IMG/VR virus record: IMGVR_UViG_3300028027_000007
Span: 1-33,573 of that record
DNA: 33,573 nucleotides
Reading direction: 5' to 3' (one strand)
Source: a virus
Every line of letters starts with the position of its first letter. Positions within the stretch are counted from its first letter, which is position 1. A model generated the notes under the pieces. It searched no databases. It worked only from the letters and a program-made list of their open reading frames with translations, and had not been told where the DNA came from. Made by a program: the position numbers and the translations under genes. Positions 27,859 through 33,573 of this stretch are shown here, piece after piece.

Positions 27859-28380
27859 ATGAGTTGCGCACTTTCTCAAAATTACACCCTTGATTGTAAA
27901 GATTCATTGGGCGGAATTACCGAGGTTTATTTTGCAGCATCAGCAGACGTTACCTCTACAACCGAGGCAAGTGGTGTTATTACCGCACTTGTTAAGGCAG
28001 CAGGTAAAAAGTTCTTTAAATACGAACTTGTAAAAGGTACTTCTCAAATCGTTGAGAATATCAATGCAAACGTACAAAACGGAACTGTATTCTATGCTCC
28101 AGAATTAACTATCGTATTAAACAAATTACAAGCGAACACAAGAAACGAAATCTTGTTGTTAGCTCAAAACACTTTAGTAGCAGTTGCCAAAGATAACAAT
28201 GGCAAATACTGGTACTTAGGTAAAACAAGAGGCTTAGACCTTACCGCAGGTAACTCTGGTAGTGGTACGGCTGAAGGCGACAGAAGTGGTTACACTTTAA
28301 CTTTTACAGGTGCAGAAGCGGCTATGGCTCCAGAGGTAAACTCTACAGTTGCAGCAGCTTTAACTACTCCTGGTTCTTAG
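27859..28380 (+). CDS. Major tail tube protein
   Basis: This encodes 173 residues. By pattern it fits the tail-tube family of Bacteroidota long-tailed phages: CKDSLGGITEVYFAASADVT, KFFKYELVKGTSQIVENIN, TIVLNKLQANTRNEILLLAQ, and a Gly/Thr-rich DLTAGNSGSGTAEGDRSGYT. It would stack in rings around the tape measure. It lies between two terminators (27807, 28406), so it is probably expressed as its own unit at high level. Confidence 0.82.
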   Translation: MSCALSQNYTLDCKDSLGGITEVYFAASADVTSTTEASGVITALVKAAGKKFFKYELVKGTSQIVENINANVQNGTVFYAPELTIVLNKLQANTRNEILLLAQNTLVAVAKDNNGKYWYLGKTRGLDLTAGNSGSGTAEGDRSGYTLTFTGAEAAMAPEVNSTVAAALTTPGS

Positions 28381-28405
28381 GTTGTTTTGGTTTTGTATAT
28401 AGATG

Positions 28406-28440
28406 CCCTCGTCTTTAATTAGGCGGGGGTTTTTTATTTT
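28406..28440 (+). terminator. Rho-independent terminator after tail tube gene
   Basis: The stem CCCTCGTCT/AGGCGGGGG (28406-28414 and 28421-28429; nine pairs, two G-T) with loop TTAATT is followed by a T-rich tract (28430-28440). Confidence 0.85.
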
Positions 28441-28467
28441 GCAAACAATTACGATAGTTTATATTTA
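28438..28467 (+). promoter_or_regulatory. Candidate promoter for portal operon
   Basis: TTTG (28438-28441), an 18-base spacer and TATATTTA (28460-28467; one mismatch to TAnnTTTG) follow the terminator directly. The -7 box ends five bases before the GTG start at 28473, so the transcript may be leaderless or nearly so. Confidence 0.45.
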
Positions 28468-28472
28468 TAGAT

Positions 28473-28847
28473 GTGATAAGATTAATTAAGGGGCAAACCC
28501 AAAACATAATACTTACCTTGACTGAGAAGCAGCTTTTAACAAGCCCGAACTATCTATTTATATTTGAGAATAGAAGTACAAATACAGACATCAAATTTGT
28601 AAGGCTTAACAATACAGATATAAGCGCATACAAGGAAAGGTACAATGAGTTCACTATCGTAGTTAATAGCTTCTTTAATACGGCTTTAAACGGGCAATAC
28701 ACCTACACAATCTACGAGCAAACAAGTACTACCAACACAAACCCGACGGGCTTAAACTTGCTTGAAACAGGCATTATGGAACTTGAGGGTACAACTATAT
28801 CATTCACAGAATACGAAACAACAAGCACATTCACAATAAGACAATAA
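28473..28847 (+). CDS. Beta-rich virion protein, unknown (124 aa)
   Basis: This encodes 124 residues from a GTG start; the ATG two bases earlier is followed at once by a stop (ATGTGA). The protein is mostly beta strands (RLIKGQTQNIILTLTEK, PNYLFIFENRSTN, ALNGQYTYTIYEQTS), suggesting an Ig-like fold as in head-decoration or tail-associated proteins. It ends on TAATG with the portal gene. The role in the virion is inference. Confidence 0.72.
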   Translation: MIRLIKGQTQNIILTLTEKQLLTSPNYLFIFENRSTNTDIKFVRLNNTDISAYKERYNEFTIVVNSFFNTALNGQYTYTIYEQTSTTNTNPTGLNLLETGIMELEGTTISFTEYETTSTFTIRQ

Positions 28848-30823
28848 TGGAAATACAAGTATTGACATTTGCCGAGGCAAAGCAACCGGAATATAAAGAG
28901 AAAAAAGGCGAAGGGTATATGCAGTATGGTCAAAATAATGACTATCCGCAATACCTATTAGACCTTTTTAATAAGTCAGCAAAGCACAATGCTATCGTAA
29001 GAGGCAAAGTAAACTACATTGTTGGTAATGGTTGGGCAGGAGAGCAGCCTATTGTTAAGCAAGTTAATAGAGAGGAAACTTTAAATGATTTAACTAAAAA
29101 GGTTGCTTTAGATATTGAACTATTTGGTGGTGCTTATATCCAAGTTATTTGGTCTGTAATGGGCGAACAAATCGCTGAGTTATGGCATTGTGATTATACA
29201 AAGATTAGAACTAACAAAGACAACACGCAATTCTGGTATAAAGAAGATTGGAAGGCTACACGCAACCAAGAAAAAGCTGAGATATACAATGCGTTCAATC
29301 CTAAAAACCCTGTAGGTGTTCAAATACTTTATGTAAAAGAATACAGACCGGGTATGAATGTTTATAGCCTTCCGGGTTATTTCGGTGCGCTTAACTATAT
29401 TGAAAGTGATGTAGAAGTAAGTAAGCACGTTTTAGGTAATGCTCAAACCGGGTTTTCTGCAAGTAAACTTATTACTTTACCAAACGGAGAGCCAAGCCCT
29501 GACGAGAAACGTGCAGTTAGCAGACAATTCGACAATATGTACACGGGTGCAGACGGCAAAAAGTATTTACTTGCTTTTGTAAATGATGCAACAAGAAAGC
29601 CTATTGTAGATGATTTGGGTGCGAGTGATTTAACTAAAGAAGATTTTGGACGTGTAGATGAGTTAATACAAAATAACATTTTTAGCGGCCACCAGATTAC
29701 AAGCCCTGACCTTTTCGGTATTGCCGTTCCTGGTCAATTAGGGAATAGACAACAGATGCGCGATAGTTACGAAATCTTTAACAACACTTATATTCGTTAC
29801 AAGCAAATGCAATTAGAAGGTGTATTTAATATGCTTGGACAATATGCAGGGGTAACAGAGGAATTAATGCTACAACCTACCGACCCAATCGGTATTGATT
29901 TTAGCGAAAGCATTATAAAGGAAGTAGCACCAAAAGAATGGATATTAGAGAAGCTTGGTATTGACCCAACTAAATACGGAATGCCTATTGAAACTGAGCA
30001 ACCAATGGCAGCAAGTCCTTTAAGTGTGAACGAGCATATTAAAGGATTGAAAGGTCGCGAGTGGCAAAATATGCAGCGCATTATTCGTGATTTTAACAAG
30101 GGTAAGATTACCAGAGAACAAGCAAGTTCAATGTTAAAAGGCGGTTATGCTTTAAGTGATGAAGAGGTTGCAACTTGGTTAGGTGCTGAAGATTTAGAAT
30201 TTAGCGAACAAGATTTTCAAGTGTTCTTTGAGTTCGGAGAAGACAGAAGTAACTACGAGGTTCTTAAAAGCAAAACAAGATTTAGCGACGATGCTGACTT
30301 TGAAATGTTTGCAGATGTAACACAATTACAAAGCAATATTTTAGATTTAATTGTTAAGGATAAAAGAATTACCCCTGAAGTAATAGCTGACACTTTAAAA
30401 GAAGATGTGGGTGCGGTTAAGCGTGTTATTGATTTATTAATCGAGAAGGGCTTTATTAAGACAAGCGAAGTAAAGCAACGCAAAGGGATTGATAGTAACG
30501 TTATTATTGAAAGGGAATTAACTGCGCCTATTGGTAAAATTGTTGAAGCTATTAAGCCACAAACAACGCAGATATTAATTCGTTACACTTACGAGTGGAA
30601 AGCAGGTTTTAATGATAGCGATTTAGATACAAGCAGACCTTTTTGCAAATACTTAGTTACTGCTAATAAGTTTTATACTCGTAGCGATATAGAACAAATG
30701 AGTGCAAGGCTTGGCTATTCTGTGTGGGATAGACGAGGCGGTTGGTACACTAAGCCGGGAACAAATACACATTCTCCAAGTTGCAGACACGAGTGGCGCA
30801 GCAATATCGTGAAAAGAAAATAA
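28847..30823 (+). CDS. Portal protein with internal winged-helix and MuF-like C-terminal domain
   Basis: This encodes 658 residues. Residues 1 to about 390 are a portal: GQNNDYPQYLLDLFNKSAKH, VDYIVGNG-type and KVALDIELFGGAYIQVIW segments, and RQQMRDSYEIFNNTYIR near the clip. Residues about 491-540 look like a winged helix (ILDLIVKDKRITPEVIADTL, then GAVKRVIDLLIEKGFI). Residues about 580-658 resemble the C-terminus of MuF-type minor head proteins (DTSRPFCKYL, YTRSDIEQMSARLGYSVWDR, SCRHEW). At 658 residues it is longer than most portals (about 420-550). It forms the DNA entry ring; the fused tails may bind packaged DNA or a neighbouring protein. Confidence 0.85.
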   Translation: MEIQVLTFAEAKQPEYKEKKGEGYMQYGQNNDYPQYLLDLFNKSAKHNAIVRGKVNYIVGNGWAGEQPIVKQVNREETLNDLTKKVALDIELFGGAYIQVIWSVMGEQIAELWHCDYTKIRTNKDNTQFWYKEDWKATRNQEKAEIYNAFNPKNPVGVQILYVKEYRPGMNVYSLPGYFGALNYIESDVEVSKHVLGNAQTGFSASKLITLPNGEPSPDEKRAVSRQFDNMYTGADGKKYLLAFVNDATRKPIVDDLGASDLTKEDFGRVDELIQNNIFSGHQITSPDLFGIAVPGQLGNRQQMRDSYEIFNNTYIRYKQMQLEGVFNMLGQYAGVTEELMLQPTDPIGIDFSESIIKEVAPKEWILEKLGIDPTKYGMPIETEQPMAASPLSVNEHIKGLKGREWQNMQRIIRDFNKGKITREQASSMLKGGYALSDEEVATWLGAEDLEFSEQDFQVFFEFGEDRSNYEVLKSKTRFSDDADFEMFADVTQLQSNILDLIVKDKRITPEVIADTLKEDVGAVKRVIDLLIEKGFIKTSEVKQRKGIDSNVIIERELTAPIGKIVEAIKPQTTQILIRYTYEWKAGFNDSDLDTSRPFCKYLVTANKFYTRSDIEQMSARLGYSVWDRRGGWYTKPGTNTHSPSCRHEWRSNIVKRK

Positions 30824-30834
30824 AGAAAATAAAG

Positions 30835-31416
30835 ATGAGTTTAAACACATTATTCATAAGCGTACAGAATATTAAAGACCGCTCTGGCTTACACGCTAAC
30901 GTAGACGAGAAACTTGTATTGCCTGAGATTAAAACTGCGCAGGATATTTATATCTTACCGGCTTTAGGAAGTGCTTTATACAACCGACTACAAGCAGGTA
31001 TTACAGCAAACAACTTAAACGCTAACGAGGTAATTTTATTAGACCAATACATAGCTGACACTTTAGTGCATTATGTACTTAGTGAATTACCAATGGGTTT
31101 GTCTTATCAATTCTATAACAAAGGCTTGTTAAGGAAGACGGGAGAGAATACGGAAAGCCCTTCAATGCAAGATATGATTGACGTGGCGAATAGATACAAG
31201 ACCCGTGCTGAGTTCTACAAGCAGAGAATGATTAAATACCTAAAAGAATATTCTACACTTTATCCTGAGTACTTGAACCCTGGAAGTGGCATTGATGCAA
31301 TACACCCTGAGAATGATGCTTACACAACGAGCATTTGGTTAGGCGACTATGATTGCTGCGCAGGTAAAAGCTTTGAGGAATTATACCAAGGAGACAAAGG
31401 GTGTAGCGATTGCTAA
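30835..31416 (+). CDS. Head-tail connector-like protein (DUF6712-like)
   Basis: This encodes 193 residues from the ATG at 30835; the frame is open upstream but that lies inside the portal gene. The helical pattern (LNTLFISVQNIKDRSGLHANVD, DIYILPALGSALYNRLQAG, LLDQYIADTLVHYVLSELP) fits the small helical adaptor proteins that sit under the portal. The end is Cys-rich (CCAGKSF, GCSDC). Position right after the portal supports a connector role. Confidence 0.75.
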   Translation: MSLNTLFISVQNIKDRSGLHANVDEKLVLPEIKTAQDIYILPALGSALYNRLQAGITANNLNANEVILLDQYIADTLVHYVLSELPMGLSYQFYNKGLLRKTGENTESPSMQDMIDVANRYKTRAEFYKQRMIKYLKEYSTLYPEYLNPGSGIDAIHPENDAYTTSIWLGDYDCCAGKSFEELYQGDKGCSDC

Positions 31417-31418
31417 AT

Positions 31419-31550
31419 ATGAGTAAAGTAACAACAATTAAAAACCAAAATAAACTGCGTGTTTATTTAGAAAAAATTAAGAATGAGCCTGAGCTTAAAC
31501 CAAATCGTCAAACAAATAACGACACTCGGAAACGACCACGAACAAATTAA
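31419..31550 (+). CDS. Small basic protein overlapping the next gene (43 aa)
   Basis: This encodes 43 residues starting just after the connector stop. It is basic (KVTTIKNQNKLRVYLEKIK). The second half overlaps the next gene by 68 bases in another frame, and its tail (NNDTRKRPRTN) looks like overprinted sequence. It fills a gap that would otherwise be empty. Translation is plausible but not certain. Confidence 0.4.
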   Translation: MSKVTTIKNQNKLRVYLEKIKNEPELKPNRQTNNDTRKRPRTN

Positions 31551-31926
31551 CTTTGTTTACTTCGGAGATGTGTGGGAACGTTTAAGCAACGGAGAGGTAA
31601 CTTACCCTGCTATGTTCTTTACATTAACAGGTGCTAACATTCAAGCAAAGCAAATAGAGTTTCAATTTAGTTTGTACTTTATGGACAGAATGCTTATGGA
31701 GGAAAGCAACGAAACCGAAGTTCTTAGTGATATGACTTTAGTAGGTCAAGACATAGTTGCTCAGTTACGTTACCCTAAAGCTATTTGGGATATTGGCGAT
31801 AATGCAGCTATGACTTACTTTACTGAAAGCGACCCTGACTATCTTGCAGGAGTTAAGATAGATATTACAATGCAATTACCTTACTTAAACGATAGATGCC
31901 AAGTGCCTTCTATTTATACATACTAA
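31483..31926 (+). CDS. Tail terminator/completion-like protein
   Basis: This encodes 147 residues with alternating strands and helices (SLSLNQIVKQITTLGND, EVTYPAMFFTLTGAN, IEFQFSLYFMDRML, LVGQDIVAQLRYPK), consistent with tail terminator or head-tail joining proteins that cap the tail tube. It follows the portal and connector genes and precedes the tail fibre by one base. The identity is inferred from size, secondary structure pattern and position. Confidence 0.7.
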   Translation: MSLSLNQIVKQITTLGNDHEQINFVYFGDVWERLSNGEVTYPAMFFTLTGANIQAKQIEFQFSLYFMDRMLMEESNETEVLSDMTLVGQDIVAQLRYPKAIWDIGDNAAMTYFTESDPDYLAGVKIDITMQLPYLNDRCQVPSIYTY

Positions 31927-31927
31927 A

Positions 31928-33573
31928 ATGATAGGAAAAAAGATTAACCAATTAGCGACCGAGTTAGCACCAGTTAGCACTGATTTAACTATTATAGGAG
32001 ACCCTACAACGGGAGTAAGTAAGAAGATTACACTTGCTCAATTAGGTGCGATATTTAGCGGTGCAGTTAGCTTCTATACAAACTATGCTTCGTTCCCTGC
32101 AACAGGAGATATTAACGTTATCTATTGCGCTAAAGACACGCAGAAACTTTATTTATGGAGTGGCTCGGCTTATGTAGAAGTATTCCCTTCACAGGCTTTA
32201 TTAGATACTTATCAATTAAGAAGCGAGAAGGGCAACGCTAATGGTTATGCTTCTTTGGATAGTCAAGGTAAAGTTCCTATTAGTCAGCTACCAAGTTCTA
32301 TTATGGAATACAAAGGAACTTGGAACGCAGCAACTAACACACCGACTTTAGCAAATGGAACGGGCGACACGGGAGATGTTTATATTTGTAATGTAGCAGG
32401 AACAGTAAACTTTGGCGCAGGTCCTATTACTTTTGCGGTTGGCGATTATGTAGTTTATAGCGGTACTATCTGGCAGCGTTCAAGCGGTGCGGTAGGTACA
32501 GTTACAAGCGTAGCTGCATCTATTACGGGTGATGCGATTGGCATAACAGGAAGTCCAGTAACAACAAGCGGAACTTTAGCTTTTGCCTTTGGCGGCAATA
32601 GTACTCAGTATATTAACGGAGCAGGTAACTTAATTACGTTCCCTTCTATTATTAGCCAAGCTGCTAACTTAGTTACTGAGGTTTATAATAAAACAGGAGC
32701 GACTTTAACAAAAGGAACAATTGTTTATATCAATGGCGGTCAAGGAAACTTACCAACAGTTACTAAGGCTATTGCAACGGGTGATAGTACAAGCGCACAA
32801 ACATTCGGTATTGTTCAAGCGGACATTACTAACAACAATAATGGATATGTAGTTATTGCAGGTCGTTTAAGCGATTTAGATACACAAGCTTACACTGAGG
32901 GTACTCAACTTTATTTGAGTAGCACAACGGCAGGTACTTGGACTTCTACAAAACAATACGCACCTGCTCACTTAGTTTATGTTGGTATCGTAGTGAGAGC
33001 GCACCCGACACAAGGTATTGTAGAGGTTAAGATACAAAACGGATATGAGTTAGACGAGCTTCATAACGTAGCAGCGCAAACACCTTCAAACAACGATGGG
33101 TTATTTTATGAGAGTTCAACAGACCTTTGGAAAAATAAAAGCATAGCTACTATTTTAGGCTACACACCACAAGCGCAGTTAAACGGGACGGGCTTCGTAA
33201 AAGCATCGGGTACAACTATCACTTATGATAATAGCACTTATGTAACTACTGACACGTTCCAAAATATCAGTGCAAGTAAAACATTTGCAGTAGGCTTTAA
33301 TATTGCGTCTGCAGGTGGAACAAACCAAATAAGTGTTTTTGCAAATACGAATAGTTTATTTAGCGGTTCTGGTGGCTCTAATGTTTTTGGTTTTAACTCA
33401 GCTAACAATATTTATTTTGGTAAAGGGTTAGACAATGGCGGTGTACTTAGTTGGAACAATTCAGCCGTGAGATATTACACTTTGCCAGATGCAACGGGAA
33501 CGATTGCTTTAGTAGGTGGCTCAGGTGTGGGAACTGTAACAAGTGTAGGTTTATCTGCACCAACAGGTTTTAG
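31928..33573 (+). CDS. Tail fibre protein, N-terminal part (continues at base 3)
   Basis: The frame starts at 31928, one base after the previous stop, and stays open to the window end; with bases 3-1019 it encodes about 845 residues. The N-terminal 60 residues (GKKINQLATELAPVSTDLT, then PTTGVSKKITLAQLGAIF) form the unit that attaches fibres to the tail in many Bacteroidota phages. A YASLDSQGKVPISQLPSSI segment and a first GTVTSV..SGSPVTTSGTLA module follow. A domain near 32680-33040 (IVYINGGQGNLPTVTKAIA, TQLYLSSTTAGTW) resembles those found in other phage fibres. Confidence 0.92.
   Translation, partial: MIGKKINQLATELAPVSTDLTIIGDPTTGVSKKITLAQLGAIFSGAVSFYTNYASFPATGDINVIYCAKDTQKLYLWSGSAYVEVFPSQALLDTYQLRSEKGNANGYASLDSQGKVPISQLPSSIMEYKGTWNAATNTPTLANGTGDTGDVYICNVAGTVNFGAGPITFAVGDYVVYSGTIWQRSSGAVGTVTSVAASITGDAIGITGSPVTTSGTLAFAFGGNSTQYINGAGNLITFPSIISQAANLVTEVYNKTGATLTKGTIVYINGGQGNLPTVTKAIATGDSTSAQTFGIVQADITNNNNGYVVIAGRLSDLDTQAYTEGTQLYLSSTTAGTWTSTKQYAPAHLVYVGIVVRAHPTQGIVEVKIQNGYELDELHNVAAQTPSNNDGLFYESSTDLWKNKSIATILGYTPQAQLNGTGFVKASGTTITYDNSTYVTTDTFQNISASKTFAVGFNIASAGGTNQISVFANTNSLFSGSGGSNVFGFNSANNIYFGKGLDNGGVLSWNNSAVRYYTLPDATGTIALVGGSGVGTVTSVGLSAPTGF
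33447..33573. repeat. Right copy of 127-bp terminal direct repeat
   Basis: Identical to bases 1-127 and in the same reading frame of the tail-fibre gene. It shows that the molecule is circular or circularly permuted. Confidence 0.95.

Noticed and set aside
1-33573. Integrase, excisionase or repressor for lysogeny
   Set aside because: No recombinase catalytic motifs, attachment-site repeats or CI-like repressor were seen; the only HTH candidate (7256) lies in an early small-gene operon.

Overview
The window is best read as one complete, circularly permuted phage genome. The first 127 bases (1-127) are repeated exactly at the end (33447-33573). A tail-fibre gene that starts at 31928 and runs off the right edge continues in frame from the left edge to its stop at 1019. 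Closing the circle gives 33,446 bp. All supported genes are on the + strand, packed tightly with many ATGA/TAATG overlaps. The DNA is AT-rich, Shine-Dalgarno sequences are mostly absent, and promoter-like sites fit the Bacteroidota consensus (TTTG or TTG, about 20 bases, TAnnTTTG). Together with the gene families this points to a tailed phage with a long tail (siphovirus-like; 729-residue tape measure) infecting a Bacteroidota host, probably from an environmental metagenome. I see no integrase, repressor, DNA polymerase or helicase, so it probably relies on host replication machinery and shows no sign of lysogeny.

Layout on the circle. (1) 31928 to 1019 across the junction: tail fibre, followed by two small genes. 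(2) 1790-3042: lysis cassette of holin-like protein, single-protein spanin, GH24 lysozyme and a second holin-like protein. (3) 3046-4390: DEDDy exonuclease with zinc ribbon, a MazG-like helical protein and a GNAT acetyltransferase, closed by a terminator. (4) 4409-8354: a regulatory region, then early genes: ERF annealing protein, an island of tiny genes with a repeated leader, a tRNA-like RNA, a small HTH protein, a protein with an SSB-like tail and a standalone DnaA domain IV protein. (5) 8357-11440: a structured RNA leader with terminator, a replication initiator gene with phased CATATG repeats, a possible loader, a VRR-NUC nuclease, a sigma-like factor, a nuclease-like protein and a membrane protein. 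(6) 11433-13572: a glycan cassette (hexapeptide acyltransferase, GT-A and GT-B glycosyltransferases). (7) 13563-17190: packaging region with GIY-YIG and HNH endonucleases and small and large terminase subunits. (8) 17190-18654: tandem operator-like repeats, the clearest promoter in the window, and a run of tiny membrane peptides. (9) 18651-31926: virion genes, in the order tail chaperone with likely -1 frameshift, tail proteins, tape measure, XkdF-like protease, scaffold, major capsid, tail tube, portal fusion, head-tail connector and terminator-like protein.

How the parts work together: early genes recombine (ERF, exonuclease, VRR-NUC) and start replication (DnaA-domain protein and DUF1376-type initiator acting on a possible iteron origin). 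A sigma-like factor may switch on later genes, including the promoter at 17249-17282. The terminase packages DNA into heads built by protease, scaffold, capsid and portal. The lysis cassette then opens a Gram-negative envelope, as the lipoprotein-plus-transmembrane spanin implies.

The items most worth follow-up are the CATATG arrays inside the replication gene, the loop-complementary RNA leader just before it, the tRNA-like RNA at 6625-6721, the micro-membrane-protein cluster at 17314-18654, and the portal fused to a winged-helix and MuF-like tail. The longest gene-free gap is about 160 bases (6585-6742, which holds the tRNA-like RNA), so no stretch of 300 bases lacks a gene.
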